Assembly (NCBI GenBank): GCA_034336665.1 | Contig: CM067592.1 | Coordinates: 53,124,473-53,188,472, forward strand | Direction of reading: 5' to 3' | Origin: Luscinia megarhynchos | Lineage: Eukaryota; Chordata; Aves; Passeriformes; Turdidae | Length of the DNA stretch: 64,000 nucleotides | Part shown: positions 38,735 to 52,400 of the stretch, one piece after another | Layout: each line of letters opens with the position of its first letter | How positions within the stretch are numbered: the stretch's first letter is position 1 | Program-made: the position numbers and the translations under genes | The notes under the pieces: model-generated | What the model was told of the DNA's origin: nothing | What the model saw: only the letters and a program-made list of their open reading frames with translations | Database searches by the model: none

Positions 38735-41546
38735 TTATTTTTCCAAGTACTTTTCTTAATGACTGAAAAGTTGCTCCCTGCCTGGAGCCAGCTCTGAACC
38801 TAGCCAAAACTTTCCCATGTTTAAGACCTTTGCAGAAAGGGTAGCGGTCAGCTGAAGCACTGTTTTGCAGTTTTTATGTATTATTAAGACTCTCTTACTG
38901 CAATATGTCTAATCCAATTTGCCTGTGCTTTTGCAAGTCTTCTGATGTAATGCCTCACCAAGACTGAAGCTAGACCATGTGCAGAGAGCCGTATTGCACC
39001 TCTTGCTATTAATACTGCTTTTGTTTTTAATTTGCACTCCTGTCAAAGGATATCTACTCCAAACGTGTGAATTTAGTGACAAAAAAATCACCTCTATCCT
39101 TTCTGTACTTGTTCCTGGCTTGCCCTACCACAGACAGCTCTTGCTTTACCAAAGCATTTGAGAGATGTGCTGGCTCCTTCAATGAATAAAGGTGAACACA
39201 GGCAAAATGAAAGGGGATACGTCTATATTTTTCTTGTTTATGATGGTCTGAGATGCTGGCACATATTTCATTGAATCCTTAATTCTATTACTTCCTTACA
39301 CAGGCTGTTTATATTTGCTCATTAATGAAACAGTATCATGACTGAACATGTGGCAGCCACAGTAATTAGCAAAGCATCTCCTTCTATTCTTCAAAATGTC
39401 GTCAAAACACTTGTCAGGAAACAAACTCATTTTCAGTCTCTGCTGCCATTTACAGGGTTTCAGGCACTGATGATAGCTTGTCTGCTTAGTTTAAAAGATC
39501 TCTTGATATAACAGAACCTGACACTGTTTACTTCAGCCTATTATGCCTGCTGCATTCACTGAATGCTTCAGTGGAAAAGAAAAATCGAAAGAAAGCTACT
39601 CATTGTAATGCCAGCTGCTTTTTAAAAAAAGGAAATCAATTTTTGCTTGAGCTCAGAATGTACTCAGCAGGCCCAGAGTGACCCCCACTTCTGATGTCAA
39701 CAACAAAAGAATCTGCCTGCGTTTTTCACAACAATCACAAAATAGCTAAAGAGCATTGAAAATGTAAGATTAGTTTCATCCTACTTTATGTTCAAATTGG
39801 TACTGACTAATACAGACAGTATGTCAAATTTGGAAAACTGCTACTTCACAGGTTGCATGTAGAAACACCATGAGAATCAAGGGCATTTTTGACCATATTA
39901 TCTCATTAAAAATTACTTGACAGGACCATTTAAAGGCTGAATTTGAGTTACATGTGGTATTTACAGCTGGTATCACAATGATTTTCTGTACTGACAATTC
40001 ATTATTTTTTGGTCAGCTTGTTTGAAATAAAGTTATCTAATTATGACAATGATCACAATGTTTTGCATCTTCATGACAGCCCTACATCTATGTCATTCAA
40101 AACTTCTTGCTTTACTGAAATTCAAACCAATTTTTCTTAACACAAATTTTTATATAATCTTGGTTGCATAGTATGAGTGAGATTGCAGAAGACTTATCAT
40201 AAGACTAATCATTATTACTAACATCAACACATTATTGTTACTATTATTCTTACCCTGGCACTGTAGGCAAGCAGAAATCAGGGCTGTGCTGTGCTAGGCT
40301 ACGTAGAAATGCAGATCTAAAAAAGCAGTCTTTGCACTGGAGACTTTATAATTTAGACAGCCAGAATAAGCAAAGCTCACAAAGCTCCTGGATCAGCCTA
40401 CTAGGAACCTCTGTTCTGTGGTGCTCACTAAACTCATAAGGACAACAATACCTGAGTGAACCCCTCCATCACCAAATATCTTGGCTTCTATAATTCTTGT
40501 CTTCTGTTTCTGGCTGGGTTAGAGAGATATCAAAACACTGTCAGCTCTGGAGAATCTTGCACAGAAATGAGAGGAAGAAAAAATGCAAACAACCCAATTT
40601 TTTCTCTCATATCCAGAAAATAATGATTTTATCACTTTATGCCTTTAAAACCCCGTGCAGACTTTCCAGTGCTTCAGTGTGGTTTATTGGGCACAGAGAC
40701 TGTGCTAACTTCCATGGTGCTTGCCAGTGCTGGTGCTTTACTTTTGTAATAGGGTTTGCATGGCTCTGGCTACAACCCTCACCTTGCACCCTAAAGGTTT
40801 CTTCATACCTGTGTGCTTTGATGGAATTTAGGTTTGTTTTCTCTTGTTCAGTTATTTATTTAATTCAAGATAGAAATAATTTTTGCTGATGCATGTAATT
40901 TTTGGGATTGCGCTGAATATTTTTGTCCACATTTTCTTAATATATGGAAAAATAGATTTTTAAATTCAGAAAGTTAAATTTTTGACCTTTAGGTTAAAAG
41001 GTTTAATGGCTTTTCAACATAATATTTAGAGTTGGTGAAAAATACCCTAAAGAGTTGAGTATTCAGTTTTTGTAGTCTTTGCCAGTCTCTCACTTCCTTT
41101 TTTATTTAATTGACATAGCAGAGAGACAAAAGAATCAAAGGCCAATGTCCAAAGACTGAAACATAATGCTTTTGATTTTCTTACTGCTAAAGAAAAAAAA
41201 ATGCACAGGAAAACATAATTGCACCTATTTTATCCCCTCTTTCTCCACCAGAAATAAACAATTTTTCCAGAGCAACTCTAGTGACTGGAGCATACGTTAC
41301 TAAGTAAACCCAAAGAGTCTCGTGAGGGTTAGAGGTCTATTTCACTGTGTAGGGCAGAGTGTCTCTACTCTTTCACAGTGAATTTAGAAGAATGGGATTA
41401 AAAGCTTTTGGCACCTCTGGAATTCACAGAAAATTTATTTAAATGGTAAGCAGGAGGGATTGAAAAAAACTAAGAAAGTAAAAAAAAAAATCAGAGAAAA
41501 GGAGTTATGTGAGCACAATGAATGGGCAAGAACCACAGTTATTTTT
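38735..41546. other. unique non-coding sequence
   Basis: No supported gene. A 130-codon plus-strand frame at 40497-40889 opens with TTG and shows no recognised domain, so I do not call it. The part at about 39300-39620 is free of low complexity and has a short inverted repeat, GCATTCACTGAATGC (39552-39566). It might be regulatory DNA, but nothing proves it. Confidence 0.45.
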
Positions 41547-41569
41547 AAAAAAAAAAAAAAAAAAAAAAA
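41547..41569 (+). repeat. poly(A) run
   Basis: Twenty-three adenines followed by G, preceded by other A-rich runs at about 41465-41490. No retroposed body is identified on its 5' side. Confidence 0.9.
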
Positions 41570-44057
41570 GGTATCTGGGTTGAGTTCACAATTGAATTCC
41601 TGAGTGATATTTGTCACTAGTTTCATATGCTTTCCTGTACAGTGTTTGGACTGGCAAGAAGTAATTAGGAAGACAGGCCATTTGATACCATTTAATGAAG
41701 AAGACTCTATTCCAAATTACAGAGAATAAATTCCTAAAAAATAGTAACAACGAACAGAGTCTCAGAAACTATTTTTCACTTAGTTTGCAGTCAAGTTAAA
41801 GAACAGCTGTACTCAGCTGTCCTAAAAATTTCTTTGTGTTTCTCCCTATTTTAAGTTACAACAGTTTGGCTATCTTCCACAGGACCTCCATAAAATGATT
41901 CAGAAAGGTGCTTGAGGAATTGGAAAGGGTTTTTTGATGAGGAGGTCGAACATCTGTTGGGGTGTTCAGGTTGTGCCTGGACATTTTTAATGGTATTATT
42001 GCTCTCACTTTCACAAGACAAGGGTTTGCAGCACTTGAAAATCTGTTAATCTGTTGCAAAACCACTCCTTTTGCCTAAAGAACAAACGACCCTAAAAACA
42101 GGATGAATGAGGAAGGAAAGGAGAGATGTTAGGGGAGCTCTGATAGGGTACTGCATGAGTCAATTCTCAGGATGTTTCCCACCTCGCTCATCCATAAATC
42201 CACAAATCACTGCCATCACTTTTGATCAAAGAGATGTAAGCAGAAAAACCTGAGAAATTACTGTCCCTAAAACTGTCAGGTACTAAGAGATCTGCTGGCG
42301 ATAAAGTCTAATTCCTTTCTTATCTTCCAGTGAATGGCAAGAATGCTGTTTAGGAAATGTCCCATTAGTCTGTGCAGAGTGCACCCATGCCTTAAGAGGC
42401 ACATGCCACTGGACAGGCTTGACCTGTACAGGCTGCATCGATTTTCAGTTGGCTAATACTTTAAAATATTAATTTTCTCATTAGGTTTGTTTCTGTCTGT
42501 GAATTTGCCTGTTAATCAGTAAGTCATAGGAGCTGGGCTCAAGATAGCAATCCTTTAATTTTTACATGGGGTAAAAAAATCTAGTTAAAGAAGGAGGTCA
42601 GAATTCCTGAATTTCTCTTTCCCTGCTTCTTCAGCAGATACAAAAATATTGACAATCAAATTAACTTAATGCAGTTTCACTGAAACTCTCTTACCATACA
42701 AAACTGTGACAACATAAGGAAGAAGTTACTTTTCAACTTTGATACTCCTTTTGTCCAGCTGTGACTTTATAAAAATATTTGAGATTCAAAATCTTCCCAG
42801 AGATTATAGCAGACTTCAAAAAACCCAACTGAATCCATGTGATGATCCAAGAAAAAGGTGGGAATTTTTTTAATATTAATTTGATCAAGTAGTTTTTGAA
42901 ACAAAGCATACTGTCATCTGAGGAGAGCAGTTTTAGAGCATTATTATATATTGTGTGAAAAGCACTTCCTTGAGTTTGTTTTGAATCTGGTGTTTTTTCT
43001 TTAATTTCTATTTTATTATAAGGTCAAATTATCTATTACAAGAAATAGAAACTACTAATTTCCTATTCAGTTTCTTTATGCCACACAGCTTTAATGAATT
43101 TCTACAATTTTTCTGGCCACGTGGCCCCATTTGTCCCATTCTTCAGGCTGGAGACCCATGTAATCTATTTCTCATGAAGGAAAATTTTCTTTCCTATGCT
43201 CAGTCTAGTCACATTAAACAGGTGTCTTTCAGGCTCTAGATAATGATGCCCTGCATAGTCATAGTTGACCATTCTCCTTGCGCTTTGGAAATGAGTGTCT
43301 CTGCAAGAAGAAAAAAAAAAAATTTAGAGAGATTTTCAGGGGAAAAGTAAGAGAAAGAGTTTTTCTGAGTCAGGTGTCCCAGCCATTTTAACTTTAGCCT
43401 AAGAAAGGAAGAAAACAGACAATCAAGAGAAGAGGACAGATTAGAGGGAAATAAAAAGTATTATATGAAATAAATTATTAGGTGGTTAGTGTTGTGTTTC
43501 TGCTGCAAGTTAGAGACGCTAATTTTAGCCTCAGATCACAATGGGTGGTAGGAAATGCACATTTCCATAGGTTTTTGCTTCTGGTAGGCCTTAAGTGTTT
43601 TCAAAAAAAACAATAAAATAAGTAATCATGATGATTACATAATTTTTGCAAATGAGAAACAGAGTATGTCATGCAGGTTCTTCTCATCTTTGTTTGATGT
43701 AATTGAGGCTAGTTTCTTGTCATCAAAGGAGAGAAATTAGCTCCTCAGCATAGCTGAGAGAAGCTCAGCAGAGCCTTTTGCTCCCTCCTGTTCTCACACG
43801 GAGCCTGACTCTCAGCCAGTCAGGTGGGGAGCCCAGGGGGTGAATTCTAAAATGAGGTCCTTGGGAAACCAGGTGAACATTCTTCCAACCTTTCTCACAT
43901 AAGGTTGGAGGCAAGTCTGTGTATTAAACAATCATAGAATTAAATCAGCCTGAGACTAAAGCCTCAGCCCAGTTACAGTACTGTCATTTCTGATTATCTA
44001 TGAGGTAGTTACTGATGCTTACAATAAAGCACTTACAGTATACTGCATTCTGATATC
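41570..44057. other. unique non-coding sequence
   Basis: No gene or classifiable repeat. The balanced block 42290-42500 could be regulatory. An A-run of about 13 lies at 43310-43322. Confidence 0.5.
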
Positions 44058-44079
44058 AGATATCAGTATACTGATATCT
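44058..44079. repeat. 22-bp perfect palindrome
   Basis: AGATATCAGTA followed by its exact complement TACTGATATCT. Both halves recur just upstream: CAGTATACTG at 44036-44045 (again inside the palindrome at 44064-44073) and CTGATATCAG at 44050-44059. The 44-bp segment is therefore built from two repeated 10-bp palindromic words. No function is known to me. Confidence 0.97.
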
Positions 44080-47000
44080 CACTCCGTTCACGGGGGTTTT
44101 GTGCATGTAAGGTAGTAACAAACAGTTTCTGCACAGTTACACAATTACAAGTGTCTTTGGGAAAAGGAAAAAAGGACAACATTTACTCATATGTACCCAC
44201 AGCGGGAATGTAACCTACCTTCTGTTCAATTTTAGTCCACTCATTGCCTGGACACCCAGAGAAATGGCAGTAATTTTACACAAAATTTGACTTCTGCTCA
44301 CCTAGATGCAAATGATTGTCCCCGAGCTGCAGGGAACAAAGTCAGAGTACTTCAAATCTTCACTAAATTCTGGGTGCTACAACAAGTGCTTGTGTACCTG
44401 TCATCAAAATAAAAATTTATTTGAACAGACAGATTTTCATGCAATAAAATATCTTTTCAGGTTTTTTTCTTTATGTATCATGAATGCTCTGCTGTATGAG
44501 ATATATTGTCAAAAGTTTTAAAATTTATTCAAATTTATGTTCTTATTTACAAAACATGACTACGACCACTATGAGTTACCATCACATAAAAAGGATGAGT
44601 TTCCTTTTCTATTCTCTCTGGTTAGAGCTGCTGGGTGCAGACATGAGTAGCCTGGAAAATAATGCACACCATCTGCGAGAAGTTCCTGTTTTCTTCAGGC
44701 AAAAGCACAGCTAAATTTATTTTTAGTTTAAGGGTATCCATAAGTCAAGCTAGACTTACGTGGTGTGTCTGCATATGTGTATTACAAGGTAATTTTATTG
44801 TCATCCAATTTCTTGTCACTTTATAGAGATTGCAAATGGATTGATTTTTGAAAGCCTTTTGCAAAGACTTGGCATTCTTACATGGATGCCAGTGCCTTGG
44901 AGGAAAACAACATCATGTAGTTCTGCTCATTTGGATACTAACCATCACAATGAGTGCCCTGATAATTCAGAATAACGCTTCTGAACACAGAACCATCCCA
45001 GCAAGGAAACCTAAGGACTAATAGGACAAAGAACTAGTATAACCTCACCAACACAGCCCTTCACTTAGCTTTGAACTAGCTATATATTTGTTTTAATATT
45101 TGTTTTCCCAGAACTGGAGGAGATTCTGGGAGTGCCCTTCCAAGTCTCACATCAACTCCACAGATTGTATCATATTTTTACACATGAAAGAGATCTTTCT
45201 GTCATTAGCTAGTAAGTCTTTAGCTAAAAAACCCAAGTAAATTTAGTGCTTACCCTGACTACAAGAACTCATCTTAAGGTGCTAACATTTAAATTAACGA
45301 TTTCAAAATCCTTTCAAAGTCTTTCTGTTTTATCATTAACAAGATGCAGCTGGATGAAGGAGTGATAAAGAGATAAACATCAATGGAATAGAGGAACATA
45401 AGTCTGTTTGGAGTTGTACTTAAATTTATATCTAGCAGGTTGTATGGCAGTTTTAGTATTTTCAAATCCTGGATGCACACATGGAAATCATTAGGAGGCA
45501 GAAACTTAGCAGTACTTTCATTATGGAAAGACAAAATATTTTAGATTTTTTTTTCAAGTTGTTTTTCAATTCCTTTCTCCATATGGACTCTCATTTATTA
45601 ATTAATGTGAAGTAGACAGATATTTTAGAAATAAAGCAGTACAAAGTACAGAAATTATTCGCTTTTTTACATGGCCTATTTTCTGTGTGTTCAGGGTAGG
45701 ATGAGGACTCTGGAGGTGGCAGGTGAGAGGTTAAGCTCGTGGTTGTGAGAGGAGCAAGGAGGCACAGACTCTGCTCTGTTAACTGCTAGGTGGTCTCAGA
45801 ACCATCCAAGGCACCTGAGTTTCCCCTGAGGTGCTGTTTGGAGGAGTCAGTGTGGGGCAGGATAATATGACATGGAGGAACAATCTTCTCTACAAGTGGA
45901 ACCAGCTCGTGCTCACTGGGATTTGAGCTGCAGTGCCAGACCACACTCCAAGATACATCTGAGGCCAGTGAGAGGGAGCTGTATGACTAATGTCTTTCTG
46001 TGCAAGGGCAGTCGAATTCGGTCTCTAGCTCCTCCAAAATGGCTTTTTTGCATTTACAAAATACAAAAGCCGAGAAGTGTCTTCACCACTTTTGCCACAC
46101 ATAGTGCCTCAGTAGGAAAAATACAATCAGAAATTTCAATGGAATACTGCCTAGAAATAATAGGGGGAAAATCCAAATATTTATAAATAAATTTAAGGGG
46201 TGATTATAAAAGACAAAAAGGAAAATAACAAACTTGAAGAAAAAAAATTGGACCCTAGCAATTGAAAGATGTTCTCATCAGAGGAGTTCAACCTCCTTAC
46301 CCTAAGAATTTGAACTGAATGCAAGGAGACAGAAAATGCTTTTCATTATGATTGTCTTTTCTTTTAGCACCTCAGGGTAATGATTATTTTGTGGAATAAT
46401 AAAAAGCAATTTTTATTTGGACCAAAGAACTTTCACCACAGTAGAAGTCTGAATCTTAAGATTTGCTTGGCATTGATGTGAATGTCATTTGACTAGAAAA
46501 TTCATTGTAATGCAATATTAACCATTAAAATATGTGTAAACACTTGAAGTAAGTAGGAAGAATTTTACATCTTCTGGCACACACTTATTTTTCTTTCAGC
46601 CAAGGTTGTTATAATTTCCTTGCAGTGTCTTCTTTTTTTTTCCTTCTGAAATGATCAGCAAAACACAGGAGCCACTGAAAGAAACAGACTGGCTGCATTT
46701 CTTAATACTTACTGTTTAGTTCTCCCAAATCAATTTAAAAGCATACTTCTGAGCATCATTCCCATTTTTAATAAATATAATAGCAGACATACTACTTGCT
46801 TTGCCTAATGATATCCCAGTAGATCTAATGTGTACTCTTCTACAGAGCATGCCAAAAATCCCTGGAGTGACCAGCTTTATTGTTGCATTTCTACAGGCTA
46901 TTGCTGTAAATGATAATAAAGAAAAAAATCATTTGCAACTAAACAAGGGCTAAAGAGAACTGCCACCCCTTACTGGATACACAGAGAAATATCACTGTGG

Positions 47001-47104
47001 CAGAGGTAATAATGCTTTCTTTGCCCCAGTGCTTGACAGCAACATGAGTTGTCCTCTGGGCATCTGGGCCCTGGAGGTGGAAGCAGAATGAAGCAGGATG
47101 AAGG
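44080..47104. other. unique non-coding sequence with a GC-richer block
   Basis: No gene recognised. Around 45690-46030 GC rises and a 104-codon frame (45872-46186) appears, without family signature. The part nearest the CR1 copy (about 46940-47104) might belong to it, but I cannot align it. Confidence 0.45.
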
Positions 47105-47672
47105 AAGTTCATGGAGCAGATCATTTTGGGTGCTGTCACATGGCATGTGTAAAACAAACAGGGGATCAGTCCAGCCAGCATGGGTTTTAGACAGGCTGAA
47201 CAGCCTGATCTCCTTTTAGGACAAGTGACGCAGTTAGCAGATGAGGAAGCAGTGGATGGACATACCTGGGCTTTCGTGAAGCCTCTGACACCACTGCCCA
47301 CAATTCCCTGAAGAAACTGGCTGCTCGTGGCTTGAAAAGGCGTTCTGTTCACAGAGTAAAAATCCACATGGGTGGCACGTGGTGGAGAAGAGAGTCACAT
47401 CCAGCTGGTGGCTCGTCACAAGTTTTCCAAAGTGTTCACAAGGCTTTAGTATTGGGGACATGAAATCTCCACTGAAAGCCTGGTGGAGCATTGGAACAGC
47501 CTGCCTGTGGATGTGATGGAAAAACCATGAATGGAAATGTTAAAAAAAAACATGTGGATGTGGTACTTGGGGCATGATTTATTGGTAAACATGGCAGTGC
47601 TGGGTCAATGGTTAGACTAGGTGGTCTTAGAGATCCAAGGTTTCCAGCCTTAAGAGCTCTATGATCCTTCCT
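47105..47672 (+). mobile_element. CR1 LINE fragment with internal deletion
   Basis: The left part (47105 to about 47462) matches the reverse-transcriptase-coding region of CR1. It carries 'GGAGCAGATCATTTTGGGTG', 'CAGCCAGCATGGGTTTTAGA', 'CTGATCTCCTTTTAGGACAA', 'AAACTGGCTGCTCGTGGCTT' and 'TCACAAGTTTTCC..TTTAGTATTGGGGA'. At about 47463 it jumps to the CR1 3' non-coding region ('TGGAGCATTGGAACAGCCTG', 'TAGACTAGGTGGTCTTAGAG', 'GAGCTCTATGATCC'). The intervening ORF2 C-terminus and part of the 3' region are missing. The copy has several frame disruptions and is not active. It is the most 5'-reaching CR1 copy in the window. Confidence 0.93.
47260..47427 (+). pseudogene. CR1 reverse-transcriptase remnant
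   Basis: A 56-codon open stretch inside the CR1 copy reads as part of the non-LTR reverse transcriptase around motif A. It begins T-Y-L-G-F-R-E-A-S-D-T, where the family has Y-L-D-F-S-K-A-F-D-T-V, and continues with H-N-S-L-K-K-L-A-A-R-G-L, matching H-S-I-L-L-E-K-L-A-A-H-G-L. The catalytic aspartate of motif A is replaced by glycine (GGC at 47269-47271). Stops and frameshifts lie upstream and the motif-C-bearing part is deleted downstream. It is a dead fragment. Confidence 0.88.
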
Positions 47673-50600
47673 TTAAGCTGATGGAAAAGATGGGGATAAA
47701 ACATCCTGATTAAAAACTTGTATGAACAAAATTGCAATAATTACATTCTATTTTATAATTAAGTTTTTAGCCTATCTCACACATTTGTGTTAGACTTTCT
47801 CTTCTTTCTCTTCTGCTTTTGGCCTTTAGAACAATATTCTGAAACTGAAGGGATCTCATATTGCAGTCAAGCCTTCTCCTTGCATGATTACATTTTCAAA
47901 TCCAACACTGCATCTAATTAGACTCTAGAATAGGATGTCTCAACGACTAAATATCTTTCAATGTTTGTAATTAGCTGCTTTCTAAAAGACAAGCATCCAT
48001 AACACACCATTAGATCTTATGAAATAGCTCTTTACATAAAATAATTATTTCCTTTGGCTTAAAAAACTGGTAGAATTTGGTAGACTTGTAAATATATGTA
48101 CTGTAAGCTGTTATTTTTGTAGCAGGGCAGGGATAGCACTGCCTTCCCTAGCAGCTGTGATCTTATCTCAGTGTTAACTCAGATGAAAAATTAGAAAGGA
48201 AATAAATTTGTGTCAACCACAGTTTTATTAGAAAATCCATTTCAAATATATGTATGCAGTCAAACTTTCAGGTTTACTAAAATTTTGCTTTTGATAGCAT
48301 ATACTATTCCTGTACTAAATCTCCTTTGTTTCTCAGCTCCATTCTCTGCTTTATTTCAGTATCTACATTCCTTATAGCATTAGAACACTAGTGCTTCACC
48401 TGTGCTCAGCTGTGACACAAGAGCTGTAGACTATACAAGTAACTCATAGCATCAAGTGGAGAAAAATGGGAGAGGATAAAGCCCCCTTGGTAAATTTCTA
48501 TGGATTTATAACAAATTTCTCTTCTTTCTGAGTTCCTGCAGTCAGAGGAGGATGCTCTAGTGTCCTAGTACTAGAACAGTTACCTTGTCTGACCCTAGGC
48601 AAGCCAGTTGCTGTCATTCAGAATATCACAAAAAACCCACCACCACCACCAAAAAAACCAAAACCAAACCCACAAAACCCAAAACCCAACTCGTTTTAAA
48701 CTTCTACACTGATCACTGGGGACTTGGGGAATTATTGCAAAATTTATGGGAGTAGCAAAATTGTGCACCATATTCTTTATACTGTAATTTTTTGTCTAAA
48801 TAAATGCTGAAGTATCTTGAAAGCTGAATGCATCTGGGTCTCCACTCTTCAGCTACTTAACAGCAAAAATAGGAAAGTACAAGCTTTTGTGTCTTACCAT
48901 GGGAACCAGGAGTATCTACAATACATTTGTAAATATATTAAGTGTTCAAATGTTACGGGGAACCAATAGAAATCACAGTTTTATAGCACCAACAAGGCAA
49001 TAAGCCACTGTATTTTAGGCAGACTACATTGTTCTTTTTTCAGTCAAAATTTTACATTGACATCGTGTCACACTGCCTCTCTCCAATGGTTTCTTCTACA
49101 TTCCTGAGGCATCACACTTCATTCCTCTTTTATGAGACTGCATTCCTAAGCCACAGAGTGGTTTCCCTCTGTAGTTCCTACAACAGCCTGCATAAACATC
49201 TCACCATGAATAAAAAGGTGTTCAGTTCTTCTTCTGCAGGACTGAGAAGACTTGGCTCTCACTGAAATTATTGGGATATGAAAGGTTCAATCCCAGCAAG
49301 GCCTGGATATAAAATGTACATTTGCTAGAATATCTGTAATAACTTTTTTTTTTTGGTCAGAAGTCTATTAGTCCAATTTTCTCATTTTACATAGCCGTAT
49401 TCTTTTTCAGATACCTACCTTTGCTTTAAAATTTCAGTTCTGCAGAAAAATTGTGTGACTTACAGACCTTTTAAAAAAGGTCTGGTTGTCATCTCCATGA
49501 AAAATGGGTGAAGGAAAAGAAAAAGTCTATAAAAAATTGTTTGCTCTGCCCACAAATAGCTAAAATTAAATTTTGAAGTTCTATTTTGTGAGTGACAATA
49601 GAGTTAGGAAGGTTTTGGTTGATAATATTGAAGCTATAATCTTCTGTTCTGCAGGAAAATTCACAGCCATGCCTGCCTTGTCCTCCACAGTATTTCACCA
49701 AAATAAATGCCTGCAGAGATACAGGCCCTGGTATTAAAGGGTTTGAAGGAAGGAAAAGGATCAAAGATACCAAATATAAATGTTTTGTGCTGGACTGGGA
49801 GGTGGGAGGCAGGAGATCAGGAGATGGGAGGGAGAGCTAAGCATGTGTATTGTGTCATTGCAGAAAAATCACCTTGTAGTTTGGCATCATATATTAACTG
49901 CTCCCTCCCAGACTCATGTTATCTCCCCTTGAACGTCTGCGTCTGCTGTGTAAGCACTTAATTTAATTAGTTTTTAATAAAAACCTTGGGCTAAATTTGA
50001 CTCTGACACGTCTGTTAAATCCAAAGTGAACGCCACTGCAATGATCAGGGTTGTCCTGGAATTGCACCACCATAAGTTAAATCAGAAACTGTCCCCTGAC
50101 CCTCATCATTTTCTTCCTTGACTGAGTATTGGAAAGTTGGTCATCTTACTGAGGTAAAGGAAGTGTTATCATCTCAATGTGCCTGAATCTGGTTATTGCA
50201 AGTCTGAAGTTTAGAAGAGATTTTTAAAAGATCAAAATGTTTCCAGGCCTCCTTAGGAGCTATGGTGTCAGAGAAACAGCTTTACACTCTTGATCAAATA
50301 AAGGTCTGGCCTTAGGATGCTTTTCATATACTAATATGTAAAAAAGGAAAAGTTGTGTGGTTTTATTCTAATATGCAGAATTTAACAACTTGCATCAGAA
50401 ACACTAGAAAGTTTCACTTCATGAAAGTCTTTCTCTATGGGACATTTCAGCATCAATATCAATTAATAATTACTACTACTACTAATGACAATAATGTATA
50501 TCAATAATAAATTCTTTTTACAGCTCCTCTTTTTCAGGGCAAGTAAGAAGCGTCCACTTGTGTATTGAATTGAATTCAACATCATTCCAACAACAATTTC

Positions 50601-52270
50601 ACACTGATATTCCAAATTTGAAGCAATGCTATGAGAACATTATAGCATAGAATTTAAGAACAATGAACAATCTGAAACAGCTTTTTTTCAGAATAATCTG
50701 AAATCTGCATCTTTACTGCAATGATCATGATATGTCTCTATTGCCATGCTTAGAACAAAGACTTCATCAAAATCTCCATATTTTGTTAATTGGACATTGC
50801 CAAAGGCAAATTAACAGTGAATTTGCTTTGTAGTGGACTATGAAAAAAATTACCTTTCTTGGTTTTGTCAACAAGCTTTTAAGCATTAGTAGCTACATAC
50901 TTATTCCTCTGTATAAACACATTCTAATATCTAGAAAACACTTCCTTACATTTAATTATCCAAGTTTGTTTTTTTTTAACAGGAAAATATGACATAAACA
51001 TTTTCTACCAAGGCTACATGTGCAGTATTGATAACTCAATAATTTTACAAAAAAAACCCCAAAAAAAGTGTATTTTGGATATTTACAGACAAAACCCCTA
51101 AACAAGTACTTTAAGGAATAAATTCTCCTTCTGAAAGTATAGGTTAAAACGAGATATCACTGTTTGCCTTATGTTATAACCTCATAAAGCAAAGCAGAAG
51201 TTACATGGACTGGCCATAAGTCATATTCCAAGTGTCCTTATGCAATACAGCTAATGCATCATGACCTCTCTTGCCCAGATGCCTACTACATGAACTGCTG
51301 CTTGAAGAGAGAGCAGAAAATGACAACTTAATGCACATCAGCAGGAGAATGCTTGCTCTCAGTAAAGTGCTTCAGTTTTTATGTAATGAATGCAGACTAG
51401 CTCATGAACTGTTCACATCTTTAAAACTAAGGACCGTGAACATATGCATATTGTGATATGGCAGAATATAATTGCTCCCGTGTTCAAGAGAGAGTGTCTT
51501 GCTTTGCTTATGAAATCATTGGAAATATCTATAACAGTACTATATGAAAACCGAGCAGTTTTAAAGATGCAGGAAAATTAAATTTTGTAAATTTTTATGA
51601 TTATTAGCATGTATGAATTTTTCAGTCTCTATTTCAAAGAGACTTTAAAATTTTACAGACACAATTAACACAGAGAAGAACATAACATTGGTATTTCTAA
51701 TGTTTCCAAACTGAAAATTTCAGAATATTTCACAAATATATAGCAAATAATTTCCTTGTGAAGTAAAAATGTAATTAATGTGGGAGGCTACTACATTTGT
51801 TTCCGTGTAAGAAACTCTGTGACACTCCCCAACAGTTTAAAGTTGAATAGAAAAAAAGCCCTAGTTTTTTTTTTTAAAAAAATGAAATAATCTATTCAGC
51901 GTATGATGGTTTCAAAGAAAAAGGAGACATGCAAAAATGTCTGTTAATTGCAAACATTAGAAGTAAAACAAGATTTAATCAAGCATATTAAATATTTCAA
52001 GGTAGTGCAATTCTTAATCTCTTTTTTTTTCTTGTTATTTATGAAATATATTTCAAGAAAGTTTCAACAAAGGCATTTCTTTTATCAGACAGCCTTGAAA
52101 CTATATATTCTGATCATCTGTAATTATGACAATAGCTGATCATTTACTGGACAGTAAAAACAAGAAGACAGGACCAATCCTTACTCCCCACCCCTGTTTT
52201 CCTACGGGCGGTAGCTTCCACCTGTTAATATCACCAAGCTTTGTCAAGAATAAGGTTGCTAGAATAAATA
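47673..52270. other. unique non-coding sequence
   Basis: About 4.6 kb without a recognised gene, RNA or interspersed repeat. An A/C-rich low-complexity run lies at 48630-48692, and an A7C4A7 run at 51049-51067. A T-run occurs at about 49346-49355. Frames are short and unremarkable. Confidence 0.55.
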
Positions 52271-52306
52271 AACTTTAATCTGATTTCCAACTTTAACCTG
52301 ATTCCT
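52271..52306 (+). repeat. 18-bp tandem duplication
   Basis: AACTTTAATCTGATTTCC (52271-52288) is followed directly by AACTTTAACCTGATTCCT (52289-52306), which differs by a few substitutions. It is a small, slightly aged duplication. Confidence 0.85.
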
Positions 52307-52400
52307 AACGAACATAATCCAGAAAAAGTAAACGCACTGAGCAAAATCTATTGCAGTTTGTTCTGTTACTGCCCTAAACAAACCCTCATTGAAACCGACA

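Noticed and set aside
40497..40889. 130-codon plus-strand frame as a possible gene
   Set aside because: Opens with TTG, no recognised domain, and aromatic/Cys composition typical of random AT-rich translation.
41435..41569. A-rich runs as the tail of a retroposed gene copy
   Set aside because: No recognisable transcript-derived body and no flanking direct repeats were seen.
43928..43945. 'AATCATAGAATTAAATC' as the start of a minus-strand CR1 tail
   Set aside because: The match stops after about 11 bases; none of the expected downstream CR1 sequence follows.
46939..47367. 142-codon minus-strand frame
   Set aside because: Most of it is antisense to a CR1 reverse-transcriptase fragment, and it opens with GTG. 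No independent protein signature.
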